Part shown: positions 15,209-27,500 of the stretch, piece by piece
How positions within the stretch are numbered: position 1 is the stretch's first letter
Layout of the letters: each line of letters opens with the position of its first letter
NCBI GenBank assembly: GCA_000231825.2
Contig: JH720296.1
Coordinates: 2,088,679 to 2,152,678 of the forward strand
Origin: Tetrahymena elliotti 4EA
Lineage: Eukaryota > Ciliophora > Oligohymenophorea > Hymenostomatida > Tetrahymenidae
Direction of reading: 5' to 3'
Length of the DNA: 64,000 nucleotides
Notes under the pieces: generated by a model
What the model was told of the DNA's origin: nothing
Seen by the model: the letters and a program-made list of their open reading frames with translations, nothing else
Database searches by the model: none
Program-made: the position numbers and the translations under genes

Positions 15209-15819
15209 ATAACTAACTAACTTTATAAATTAATGATTTTATATTTGTAAATAAAAATTTTAAAGAAAAAAAAAATTAAAGAATATTATTTATTATTTAT
15301 TTAAGGGGGGTGGGGTGTAAAAAGTTTAATATTTTCTTTCTAGGAAAATATAATTTAAGCTTTTTTCTTCAATAATTAAAAATTAATACCCTTGCTAATT
15401 TATATTTATTAATATTATTTTAATTCATCAAATTTTATAGATCTTATTTAAATCTAATTTAAAACACTTAACTATTAAAAACATATTCAGAGAATAGATA
15501 TAATTTATATAACCATATGATCCAAAAGTTTATTTATTTTACAAATATCTCTTGAATTTCTAATTATCAAATTAGTTTCTTTTTTTTAAGAGCTTTTTTA
15601 ATGAAGATAATTGTTTTAATAGATTAAAATTTTATTTATTTGTTAAAAAAGATAAGAAAAGTTTTTTCTTGACAAGAAATTTACTTTTTAAGTGAATAAC
15701 AAAATAAAATAAAGATATATTAGTATACTTTCTATCATAATTTAATTTTAAGAGTAATTTTATTCAATTATTATTTCTTTATTTTAGATTATTTTTCTTA
15801 AAAAGAAAGAGATACAATT
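15209..15819. other. Spacer with a lone G-rich run
   Basis: No gene seen. The sequence is A/T-rich except for a G6-T-G4-TG run near 15305-15318, about 100 bp past the dynein-like stop. The run is telomere-like in flavour but is single, not a G4T2 repeat array. I found no remnant of dynein AAA6 here in the frames I read. Confidence 0.5.
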
Positions 15820-16840
15820 TCACTCTTCGTCTCTATAAACGTACAAGTTAACATTTCTAAATTCAAAAACTCTACTTTCATTGCATCCTAGGTTCGCTAA
15901 TATAATAATTTTTATAGAATCAGTAAATTTCCTAAAATTAATAATATCGAAGGACCTTTTAGTCCATTTAGAATAGCATTTACCATATTCACAATAATCA
16001 TATGTTGCTCCTTCACCATGATTCAATAAAACAGCTTAATTTAAATGAGACTTTTAAAAAAGACCTGTATTCATGAATTAATTCCATCCCCAATCCGTTA
16101 GATATATTTTATTATGTTCTAAATTTACTTCTCTAAATACATGGGTCTCATTATCTCTATGTACTACTACATCTTCTGCCTTTATAAAACTATTTATATT
16201 ACCAGATATCATATTTTATGATCTATTGAGATAAAATTGGATGATTTTGTTAAAAAGATTCAAACCCAAAATATGAAGGATGATGAGAACAGTTTTACTC
16301 ATTTTTATATTCTATTTCTAGTTTATATTTTTTTCCAGGTTTGACTGCAATTTTTTCGATGGAAAATAAATTAGTATACGCTTCAGCTTGATATTCTCAT
16401 ACCCCTTAACTATCATTTTTTTTTGTTAATTATTTGTTTTCATCAAAAGAAATAGGGATTTTATCAAAATAGCCAAAGTTAAAATATATCTCAGCTTTTT
16501 ACTAATAAAGATGATTAATAAGTTTATCAAATAAGTTTTCTGTTTTTTTGATGAGATTTAATTTGGATTACTTCAAAAGTTCTTATTCCAATTTTATATA
16601 ATTTATATGATCTGGTAATTATTATTGTGGAAGACATTAGTTCTAACACTCACAATTATTAATATGTTGATTTCTTAAGGATATATTTTACTCTATGCAA
16701 TCTATCAATGAAGGCTCATTCCAAAAAGCAATTTCCTTACTATATTATTCTATTAACTCATTTATTTTAAAAAGTTAATTAAGTTTTTGATTATTCTACT
16801 AAGGAATAAGGGCTTGAGGTTATCTAATAGAAGTACTCAT
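15820..16840 (-). pseudogene. Broken copy of the 19.1-20.2 kb gene family
   Basis: The reading frame starts at ATG 16840 (MSTSIRQPQ) and aligns along its length with the intact paralogue at 19099-20211. It shares the N-terminal helical region (KINELIEQYSKEI), KIPISF in the middle and the C-terminal FRNVNL. Two lesions are visible. Codon 148 is TGA (16397-16399) where the paralogue has TGT (Cys). Near 16205-16240 about 45 codons present in the paralogue are missing and the frame shifts. After the deletion the C-terminal part is again open to the shared ending RDEE and TGA at 15820-15822. A functional product would need readthrough plus a frameshift or splice, so I call it a pseudogene. Function of the family is unknown. 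Confidence 0.75.
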
Positions 16841-16949
16841 TTTATATTTATTTTATTTTTATTTTATTAATTAATGATTGATAAATTTTATTAATTTGAA
16901 TGTATTTTATATAGAATATTGAGTGTATTTTTTTATTTAAAGCTTTTTT

Positions 16950-17440
16950 TCTACAAATTATAAAAGAAATTTTACTTTTATGTGTCCCAAATAAAAATAG
17001 ATTCTTTTCAATAAAAATGGCAGAATTATGCAAAATTTTAGTTGATAAGTGAATAACTAAAACTTCAAATGAATGAAATGTTTGAAATATTTATTTATTC
17101 TTCATAATTTTTGAAAGAATTAAATTTAGATTGACATATTTATCAATTATTTCAATGACTATTTATGAGCATATTTTTTTTAGAATATTTCAGAGTCTTA
17201 ATTTACAAATTATAAAAGAAATTTCAAAATAAAATCCTCACAACAATAGATTCTTTTAGATAAAAAGGCACAATTATGCAAAATTTTAATCCATAACTTA
17301 ATAACTAAAGCTGATGAAATATTTGAAATTTTTATCAATTATTCATGATTTTTGAAACAATTATAATTAGGTTTTGATATTAATTTATCATTTATTTCCA
17401 TAACAAATGCAGCTTTTAGATCAAATTTAAAATTTTGAGA
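16950..17440. repeat. Two-copy diverged tandem repeat, about 250 bp
   Basis: Two blocks in series share the same order of landmarks: ACAAATTATAAAAGAAAT, then a TAGATTCTTT segment, then GCAGAATTATGCAAAATTTT (or GCACAATTATGCAAAATTTT), then TGAAATATTTATT-like tracts. The first begins near 16951 and the second near 17202. They are non-coding as far as I can see and lie next to the broken gene copy. Origin unknown. Confidence 0.6.
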
Positions 17441-18344
17441 TTAATCACTTTTATTCTTCACAAATTTAATAAATAGATAGAAAAAAAGTAATTTACTTTT
17501 ATTTGCTATTAAGAAATAACCTGTCTCGATGAAATAGAAAGTTTTTAATTATGTATAATTTGATATGAACTAGGCACAACAATTTAGTATTTTATGAAGT
17601 AATTAAAATGATTTTCATATCTTGCTATCTTTTACAAAAAATATTTGATGATATTTCAAGAAAAATATTCTGAGATTTGTATTTTTTATCTCCCTATTTC
17701 ATTTCAAAATTATAATATAGAATTTTCTTTTAAGAAAGTTTCTAATAAAAATAATTGAATATATTCTATCAATATACTTTTGAATATTTTTGATATTAAA
17801 AAAAAATGTAGAAATTGACAAATTATTATCAGTATTATATATCATTTTTTCTCATAAATATTATCAATTTAAGTAATTTTTTATGTAATTTTGTCTACAA
17901 ACATTGATTTTAAAAGCATTACTACCAATGATCCATAAATAAATGCTTATTATATGGGCTGAAGTTAATTTCAATACCAAAATTAAACTCAAATAACATT
18001 TTAATTGTGAATATTTTTATCTTTTAAAAAAAATTATTTAAAATTTAAGCTACAAAATATGAAATATAATAATATATTTCATAAATTCAACATTTAATAC
18101 TTATAGTTAATAATTCAGGTAATTATTTTATTCAAAATTATTTTGCTATACTTTCATTTGCAAATATTTTACTCAAGAAGGAGAATCAGAACTGGTATCC
18201 TTCTTTAATATACCAAGTGTAAAACAATAACATCCATCCATCTTTTTTTTATTATTACAGGGTGTCAAGGAAATATTTACAAAACATAATTTTTAAAAAA
18301 AGATATTTAATGTTTATTATAATTTTTATTAGTGTTTTCAACAT
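17441..18344. other. AT-rich spacer
   Basis: No convincing coding stretch, RNA gene or ordered repeat was seen between the tandem repeat and the transposase relic. Confidence 0.5.
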
Positions 18345-18780
18345 TCTAATCTTTCACCATTACTGTCAAAAGAATTTTTTTATCTGTCATGTTGACAGTC
18401 AATTTATGGTTTTAAATTCTGGATCTTTATCAGTTCTTTTCAATTTTTGATTATACTCTTTTCAAGTTCATTTTCGTTACAAGGAAAATCAGATCAGACA
18501 CTACTTTTTAGTGGACCCCATAGATTTTACATGGGGTTGAGATCTGGTGAGTATGTAAGATACTCAATTATCTCTAAGCTATTCTCTTTTCCCCATGAAT
18601 TTTTACTTTTATGCACTGGATGGCTATCACTGCATCCTTCAATATCTCTTTATAACATTCTTCATTTAAGTTATCTTTATATATTTAAAGAGAAGTAGTC
18701 CCATTAGAAGATATACCTCTCCAACAGCTAATCTGAGGATCCTATGCAGGCTTTTCAAGTTTTAATTTTTTGTTTTTTGG
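18345..18780 (-). mobile_element. Tc1/mariner transposase relic
   Basis: On the minus strand, pieces of a Tc1/mariner DDE/D transposase occur in order. They are a WRGIS.NG segment matching the family's WGGIS..G block, then KDNLNEECYKEILKD, then the second-Asp block SDSHPVHKSK, then the diagnostic third-Asp block YSPDLNPMQNLW. A C-terminal NGERLEC-like ending follows. The pieces lie in different frames: a shift falls between the ILKD and SDSHPVH blocks near 18640, and TGA codons interrupt the end. The element is therefore dead. Only the C-terminal half of the catalytic region is recognisable, and I could not find terminal inverted repeats by eye. Finding it between two gene paralogues, in DNA that otherwise looks macronuclear, is unusual because ciliates normally eliminate such elements. 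Confidence 0.8.
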
Positions 18781-19098
18781 AATCTGTATTTTTAAAAAAA
18801 TACCTTTAATGTTAAATTTGTTTAATTTTATACAAAGTCCCTTATTTATTTTCAAAAATTTTTGGAAATTGTAAGTTTATTATGCCCTAAATAGAAAATA
18901 CCATAATTCAATTAATATTAATTCACAGAATTTTGAATAAGAATTTTAGAGTTATCTTAGAAATAATAAAAAGCATAATCAAACATAAAGCAGGAATAGA
19001 AAATCTTTTAATTGTTACTATGAATATTCTTAGATATTTAATTTAATATTTTATTAGTTTTTATTTAAAAATAAATTAAAAAACAAACATTGTGTCTT
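18781..19098. other. AT-rich spacer
   Basis: It may hold the decayed N-terminal part of the transposase upstream of the recognisable blocks, but I could not identify any helix-turn-helix segment. Confidence 0.4.
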
Positions 19099-20211
19099 TC
19101 ATTCTTCATCTCTACAAACAATCAAGTTCACATTTCTGAATTCAAATACTTAATTTTCTTGGCCTTAATAGTTTGCCAAAATACATATTTCAATCGAATC
19201 AGTGTATTTCCTGAAAGATTTAATATCATAAAATCTTTAAAACCATTCAGTATAATGAGTTTAAATTATTTCAGTATAGTCATATGTATTACCTTAATTA
19301 TGATTCATTAAGACAGCTTAATTTAGATCAGCTCGCTAAAAATGACTCTTCATTAATTAATCCCATCCAGTTTGAGTCAGATAAATTTTGTTATTTTACA
19401 AATCTACTTCTCTAACCGCCTGTACAATTACTTCTTCTTGTTTAAGGAAAGTATTAATATCACCAGTTTTATAGTAACCAATACCATCTTTAGCGTAAGT
19501 GCAATTCCATCTTGATAAATTATTGTTTCTATTATCAACTACAACAGCTTTATTTTATTCATCTAAGCTAATCAATTTAACATCAGTTTGTTCAGAAATC
19601 AAACTTTAGATATCATAAATTGGGATATTTTAGTAATATGATTTAAACCCAGTATAAGTCATCTAATTTGAATTATTTTTTACTTCTAATTCTAGCTTAT
19701 ATTTCGAATTTCTACTAATGGGGATTCTTTCAATAGAAAAAAGTTATTAAACTCCTTAAACTTTATACTCACATAGACCTTGCAAATTATAACTTTTAGT
19801 AATTTTAGAGTTTTATTAAAAAGAGATAGGAATTTTGTCATAATAATCAATTGACTTGTATATTTAAGCTTTTTTGCTCAAAAGGTTGTTGATAAGTTTA
19901 TCAAGCAGTTTTTCAGTTCGTCTGATTATAGGTAGTTTACATTTTTATTTGTTTTCATTTTATTTATTAATTTAATCCCTTTCATGTTCAATAGCTTCTT
20001 CTTGTGCAATCTAAGGATAGGTTTGAGACTGAATGTTAAGAATCAATTGATTCCTCAATTGAATATTTTACTCAATCAATTAAAGATCGTTCCATGTGTC
20101 AATTTCATTTTTTGATTATTCAACAAGCTCATTTATCTCAAAAAGCTCTTTAAGCCTTTCATTTATCTGTATTTAGGTTAAGATTTGAGGTTATCCAGGA
20201 TGAATGTCCAT
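19099..20211 (-). CDS. Unrecognised 370-residue protein, intact member of a local gene pair
   Basis: A single exon runs from ATG 20211 (MDIHPGQPQ) to TGA 19099-19101, 370 residues, with no in-frame TGA. The first roughly 110 residues are polar and helical with a heptad feel (ERLKELFEINELVEQSKNE). The remaining part looks like alternating beta segments (SKYKLELEVKNNS, DSIEICILANYQG, FEFRNVNLIV), suggesting a beta-sandwich; that is inference. No signal peptide or membrane segment. A damaged paralogue sits 2.3 kb downstream on the same strand, with a transposase relic between them. Gln is encoded mainly by TAA. I do not recognise the family. The conserved C-terminus in both copies argues that this is a real gene. 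Confidence 0.75.
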
Positions 20212-21728
20212 TTTTTTTGTATTTAATTATTTTATTTGTTTATTAATCAATTATATTTTTTTTTAAATAATAAATAGAATTTGAAAGTTGAACCTACTAA
20301 AGAAGAATTTATTATTAGAATATTTAAGAATTTTTTGTAAATTAATAAAAGAAAATTTTATAAAAAATATTATTTTGATGTTCCCTAATGAGGACAAAAG
20401 ATTTGATGGATTTTTAAGAATTCCTTAGTAACATATAAAAAAAATTACATTTTTTAAAGCTAAATCTTTCCTTAAAAGAGAATTGAAATGAAATATTTTC
20501 AACTTGCCAAAAAAACCATTCACAGAAATAGATATTTTCATTTTTAATTCAGGTCTTGTTCAATGGAATTTAAAATAATTTATTTAATATTTGCTTCTTT
20601 TTTGTTCAAATTGTAGAATGAGCTATTTTTTTTAAAGATATTTTAAGAAAAGATATTGTTTTTAAATGTTTAATTTGGCTTAATACATTTTCTCATCAGT
20701 GGATTTTATAAATAGTTTTGATTTTTTTAATAATTAATGATGATAAATAATTATTATTTATTTAAATATATTTCTACACATTTATTTGCCATCTAATTTA
20801 AATGCGAATCTAATTTAATTAGAGGTAAATAAGATTAAATTGATAGAGGGGTAAATATTTTGGAGATGGAGTCCTATATTAATTAGTATCTGAACTCTTA
20901 AACACTTTTAAAAACAATATTTAATTCTCAGCAAATATCAATTATCTAATTATTATAAAAAAATTTTTTACCTAATTGATTTAAAAAATAGTAGAAATAT
21001 CTAAGCATTTTTTTTTTGATAATCATTTTCCTAACTCCAAAAGAAGTTCATTTAAAACTAATAATAAAGATACATCAAATAATAAACAATATTATGAGAA
21101 AAAAAACTGATTTTCAAAAACAGGATAATATTTAATTTTTAATCATGTTATTTATTCATCAAATATCAAAACTATTTTCAAAAAAAACTCTTGCACAAAT
21201 AATAAAATTTATTGAATCAAATTTAATTTGTATTATTTACTAATCAAAGTTATATTAAATATGTTTCTAAATACATCCTAAATAAAATATCTCAAATAAA
21301 TAATTATTATATAATAATTTTGGTTAATCAATTTATCATAATATTATTAATTTCACAAGTTTTTTCATTTAATAGGCTTTTTTTATTTGTTCATTTTCAT
21401 CGCCTTTGTTGTCAAGTCTATTTTTAATATTAAAGATCTGCTAATGAAAAAGTTAAGAAATAAATAGAATCATTTATTTTTCTGTTAGATGAGTAATAAA
21501 AATAAGAATATAATTATTTAATACTTAATTCCTAGCATCAGTACCCTAATATTATTCCGTAATAAGAAATCTTTTGATTAAAGCAATTTAACATTGTTTC
21601 TATTTTTACAATTAATCCCTTTAATTTTTTTAATTTAATATTGAAGATAATAATACAAAACAAAGCAAGTCAACTAAGAAAGCTTAGGTAAACATTAAAG
21701 ACATTTGTCCATTTAGAAATAACCTTAA
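20212..21728. other. AT-rich spacer
   Basis: About 1.5 kb between two minus-strand genes. I saw no coding segment, repeat array or RNA gene. It should contain the promoter of the 19.1-20.2 kb gene and the 3' region of the LRR gene. Confidence 0.5.
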
Positions 21729-24200
21729 TCAGTTATTTTACTATTTCTTTTTAAATAGAATTTTTTTAGATAAAAAATTCAAATTTTAAAACAAAAAAAA
21801 GCTAAAAATTTTTTTTATTTAAGAAAATACAAGAGGAAAAAATAAATGAAAATATGCAATCTAATCCAATTACAATAAAGATAATTCAAAGGTTGCTAAA
21901 TGAACACAATCACTTAAACCTTTAGCTATTTCAGATATTCCTTTATCACCAAATTAATTGTAACTATTAATTATAAAATTATTCAATAAATAATTTCTAT
22001 GATAACAATTAAATTTTTCTTGATAAAATATAAAAATTTTATTGGTTACTTTAAGTTTAATTTAAGATTAGTCAGATTTTTGCAGCTACTTAAACCTAAA
22101 CCAATTGCTTCTGCTCCTTTTTCATCAATCAAATTTTAACTTTTTTTGATTAAAAATTATCCTCGATTTTTTTTAATTAATTTATCACTAGAATCAATTA
22201 AAAAAAAATTTAAAGATTTTAGCTTACCTCAAACAAAGTACTAATGATTTCAAAAGTGGACAGTTTTTTAAACCTAAGATAATGCTTTATATCGCTTGAT
22301 CTCCTATCTAATTTTTACTTAAATAAAAATAACTTAAAATCTAATAACTTTCAAAAAAAAATGAGTTACAACAAATTCAATTCCAAACTTATTAGTTTCT
22401 TGCATTTAGTTAATAATAAACCTATTGCTTTTGCTCCTTAATCTTTATTAAGAATTAAACTATTTTTTATTTAAATTAAATTTTAAAATTTTTATCTTTT
22501 TTTTATTTAATTTTAAATAATTAAAATTTATTTTTATTCAAAACTCATATTTATTTTTATTCTTCATAAATTAAAATGTAATTAAATAGTTTTTTAACTT
22601 ATAACTTTTACCTAAACCCAATATTTAAATTTAAGAGTGATAAACTCTAATTAGTTATACTTTTACATAAAGCTTCTGTTGCATCATATTAAATGTTATT
22701 ATACCTTTATTTAAAAATTCAATACAATTTCTTAAGCTAAAGTTAATTAAAATGTATTCTTTATGTTATTATTTAAAAGAGTTTGTTTAAATATACCCAA
22801 GACAGATGTCGAATGATTCCAATACTTTAATTGAAGATAGTTCTTTTGAAAGCCTTTATACAGCAATTAAATCTAAACTATTTTTGCTAAAAAATTGAAA
22901 AGTTTATTTTTGTTTTAAATCTAAGAATTTACTCTAGCAGTAGAACTAATTTTTTCAAATTGAGGTGCTTTTTAATAAATGATCCTAAAATGTATGCACC
23001 TTCTTACTAAATATGATTCCATCTAAAATAAGAAAAGAAAACAAAGAAATTTTTTCTTCAAATTTAATTTTGAAATGAAACTAATAAAAAAAGAAAAACA
23101 TTAAATTAAAATAATGTTGATTCCTTTTATTGAGAAGGTGATTAATCTAGAATTTATCAAAAAATAAAGAAGATTTTAAAAGTGATTATAAAATAAGTAA
23201 ATTTACGTTAAATTTAATTCTATAATCTCCAAATATTAAAAACTTGGTATTTTATCTAATAATAATTTAATCAGTTAATCATTAATATTTTTAGATCTAA
23301 TTTATTAATAAAATTATGAAAATAATTGTTTCCTAAAATAAATATCTCTTACCTAAAATTAATAATTAAATTTTAAATATTAGCACATTTAGATAATTAA
23401 GTTTAAATCTCAACTATCTGTGGCTCTTCAAAAAAGCTTTATCTAATTTAATTAAAAAATAAAAGACTTGTTTATTTGTAATATTGCTAAACTTGAAATA
23501 TTATTTGAATTTTACTTGAATTTTAACTCAATATGTTTTAAATTCGATATATTAGAATTGACAAACTTTGGATAATTTAAAAATGAAATTTAATCATAAC
23601 CATTTCCAAAAATAATAAATACACTTGATATTTCCTCAAAAGTAGATTTTTATACTTCCATTTTTTAATTTACCTTTTCTTTTTATTTATCAATGATTTA
23701 ATTGAGTTTTATGAGTTTATTGATTTTAATCAATTACTTTTAAACAAATTAAATTGGTTCCAAAATATTAATTTAAAAATTCAATAATTAGAGTATCATT
23801 TACATAATTAATAAAATTTAATTAAACTTACTTCTTTGGCTTAAAAAAAATAAGATTTTTAAAGTATTTTTTTTTAATTTACTGCAATTTATTAAAAACA
23901 TATTTTTACTTTGTTAATAATAAGAATGTATTCTAACACTTTTTTTCTGTTGCTGATAATGAAAAAGGTGTACTTATACTTTTATTCAAAACAAAGAATT
24001 CCAATTAATTATTAAGAAAATTATTTTTTTGATAAAGATTTTGGAATTAATTAGTTTTTGAAAGTTTTCAAAGTTACTTTTTACAAAAAAAAGGTTTTTT
24101 AAGAAATTGAATATTTTCTTATTGTGTTGTTATTTAAAACCCGTTTGTGATGGTATAAACTTAATCTGAAAAACATCTTAAGATATAAAGAATGCTATAT
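21729..24200 (-). CDS. Leucine-rich repeat protein, many introns
   Basis: Successive short minus-strand exons each encode one leucine-rich repeat of the ribonuclease-inhibitor or NLR kind (N.IGD.G...L...L..C..L..L.L). Examples are QFGDKGISEIAKGLSDC (near 21920-21960), LIDEKGAEAIGLGLSSC (22085-22135), QIGDQAIQSIILGLKNC (22255-22310), DQGAKAIGLLLTKCKKL (22395-22450), YDATEALCKSI, LIAVQRLSKELSS and QEGAYILGSF. At least seven repeats are visible between 21900 and 23460, separated by AT-rich GT...AG introns near repeat boundaries. The likely stop is TGA at 21729-21731. The 5' end is unclear; an open segment near 24120-24190 may be the first exon. Such repeats form a solenoid for protein binding. 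There is no evidence for a kinase or other fused domain. The repeats and direction are firm; exact exons are not. Confidence 0.6.
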
Positions 24201-24593
24201 CTTTCTTTAATAAGAAATATTTGAATAGAAGAATAGTAAAAAAAAAATTTCAAAGAAGCAAATAATTTTTTAATAAATTGAATTTCTAAGATTTATAATA
24301 AATAATATAATATTGATTTTTATGAATAAGAAAATATCTATTTGATTAATATAATATAAAATTTAGAAAAATATAATAAAAATTTAGTAAATTTAAAATA
24401 TTTTGATTTAAGAAGGATTTGTGTGCTGACTTGGTTGATATTATTTATTTATTATTGGTTGGACAATAAATCAATTTGAATGTTAAAAATTTGTTAATAT
24501 ATTCAAATTTCAAAAATTAATTGCAAAAAAACAATAAGTAAAAAATTAGTTTTTACTTTAATAAAGATTTAGGTCTATTGTAATAAAAAAGAA

Positions 24594-27500
24594 ATGGATC
24601 CAGAGAAAATAAGTACAGTTGGTATTAGTAAAAATAAATAAAAACTTGCAAAGACATAGTGGTTAATTTAATGTTTTAAATATTAGGTTTAGATATTTTA
24701 GAAGACATTTTAGAATTAACCTTTTAGAAGTGGTAAAAAGAGAAGAGATATAATCCAACATCAGAATTTAATTCAATAAAAGTATTAAGTTCTTACAATG
24801 AAATACTTTATTAGAGAAGTAAGATTGTTGATAATTAGGATATGAAGAAATAATTTATTTATAAATATAGACATAAATTCAGAAAAGGATTAGCTTTATT
24901 ATAATTTTCTTCATTAGGTTGGTAAATAAATCCCTAAAGGCAGTTCAAAAGAGGATTGGCTTTCATTTTGTAAATAGGTTTTCAAATCACCTAGCAGATC
25001 TTAGTTACTAAAAACTGAGGAGAGTACAGAATCCAATAAGAATTTGAGTATGTATGCCAATAAAGATTATGTAAACAAGTTGATGATGAAGGCATTTATA
25101 GTTTTGCTTAAAAATTGTCTATATAAAAAGCAAAAAAAGAAAGATCAGTTTAAAAAGTAACAAAAAGAGAGCAGTTCTCCTATCATGAGTTAAGATAATT
25201 TTATACCAGAATAAGATAGCTACATATAATACAAGAGAAGCTAAGTTTCATAGAAAAATCTATTTAAGTAATCATCTTAATCTCAATTAAGAAATTCTAG
25301 CATGGATGGTCAAATAAGTCAAAATAAGAACTAGTACTTAATGTCTCCACCTACTTAGGAGCTAAGTTTATAATTTAAAAGCAGTAATAACAAAAAATAA
25401 AGAGATATGCTGATTGATGAACAAAATAAATAAACTAAAAAGTGTTCTGAATTCAATTTTATTCAAAAACCGAAAGGGAAAGATTCTCACAATGACAGTA
25501 TTAGGCAATTAACAGTAAAAGAGTCTTTAGAATATTAAAATTAAAGCAATAGATAAATAAAATCTTATAATAGTATAAATTAAGTTACATCTCCTTCATA
25601 GTTACCCCTTCAAACTAATAACTCACCTCAAAATCTGAAAAATACTTCCATAGGATCTCCTAATAAATATTCAAAGAAATAAAAAAATATTTATTTGTTT
25701 GAAAACACTAAATAATTTTAAGAGTTAGAAACAGTTGCTACTGCTTCTAATGCAGACAACTTAGCAACAATGTCATCCAACACAAATACTTTTAGGACAA
25801 AAACAATAAAGTTTCCTAAAGATAATGGAAATACCAAAAATACAAAATCCTTAATAAACTGCATGTATGATAATCTAGACATGATTGAAACGAATATGGA
25901 TGAATTAGGAGAAAATGCAATAAATATGACAAGAATGTCTGCAGATTTTGACGCATCTTCCATTTGTAGAGGCAAAAATAACACAAAATTTTTAGATGAA
26001 AGCTACTCTTTCCATCAAATGAATGCAGCTAACAATATATTTTAAGTAACAAATGAATAAAGCTTAGATGAAATGAGTTTCTAATAAACTGATCATATCT
26101 ATAACATGCCTTAAAATGCCAAAAGTGAAAGTATGTTTATGAGATTCATAGATAGTAAAAAATTAAATGAAGTTCAAACACCAAAAATTCTTAGCAGAAG
26201 CACTGATAGATAGCTTTTAGATCTTGATTTCAGCACAATATAAGAAAATATAAAAATTCTCAGCTCTTATTTCATCAAGCTGTAAATATATAAAAACCAA
26301 TAAAAGAAGAAAAAGTAATTATTTTAAAAATATATTTTGATCAATAATTTATTTATGGGAAAAAGGTAAATTTAAGAATAACTATTAAATTTAGAGAAGG
26401 AAGCAGATGGTTACTATTTAAGAAAATTGAAAGATAAAGTTTTCTGTTTACTCAAAGCTTTTGGGATTGTAAGCAGTGAAACATAGGAGAGATACAATAA
26501 AGTAAAGAGAAATAATGAAATAAAAGTGAAGAGAGAATATTTGTATAAATTTGTTGAAAAATATCATGAAAGAGTTCTTGAAAAGACTCAAATAGAATAT
26601 CTTTAGAAAAATATTTCATAGAATCTAATATAAAAAGCATTTTATTCTATGAAGGATTATCATGAAAGACAATATTAAAAAAGAATGGCAGCTAATTCAT
26701 TAATATTTACTTCAACAACTTCTATAGACTTCATAATAAATCTTTATTTGTCAAATATTTTAAAATAAAATTAGTCTTCTTAATTATAAAATATTTATTA
26801 ACTATTTTAAGATTGCTCTTATCACTATAATTATAAACCTTTGGTTGTCTAATTAATTAAAAATGGCTTGCTTACTTAAAAGAATTCCAAGCTTTTATTG
26901 AGATAAAATGAAAATGTTATTTTAAATAAAAAACACACTTGCTTCTCTGTTTTAAAATCTTTATATGAAAGAAACTATTAAGCTTCAAATCTTTACAATT
27001 ATAAAACAATGCAAAAAATATTTAATGTTTTCAAAGATTATTCATCTAAGAGAGTTCAGCTCAAAGATGGCCTAGAGCAGTTTATTTCTAAAAGATTGTA
27101 AAATTTACATTTTGTTAGTTTTATTTTATTAAGAAACATTTAAAATAGGTGTAATAAATTGCAATCAATAATGTATTCTTGGAAGCAAGCAGCTGTTGAG
27201 AGTTCAATATTGAATAGAAAAAGGCATATTGTTTTTGGTAAATACAGATAAAAGATGACAAAAAAATATATCACTTAATGGATTGAAAACTTTAACAATT
27301 AAGTAATATCCTCAATAATTAATAAATAACTAAAGTAATTTATAAAATATTAAAGCAAGAAGATAAATAAAAAATATTAAAGTCAAACGCTTTCTTTTTC
27401 TAAACAGTATGCAGTAAAGTTCTGTTTCAAATGAAAAAGAATTCTTTATAAAATAAATAAAAGAGATTAATGAATAAGATGGCAGAAAAACACTCTAATG

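Noticed and set aside
15820..16840. Reading copy 1 as a functional gene using UGA recoding
   Set aside because: Elsewhere TGA consistently ends genes, and the separate deletion with frameshift would still break the protein.
18262..18698. Plus-strand open frames of 62 and 83 codons
   Set aside because: They are antisense to the transposase relic, whose minus-strand translation has diagnostic family motifs.
25718..25984. Minus-strand 88-codon frame
   Set aside because: Antisense to an exon of the Sfi1-like gene, which reads continuously on the plus strand.
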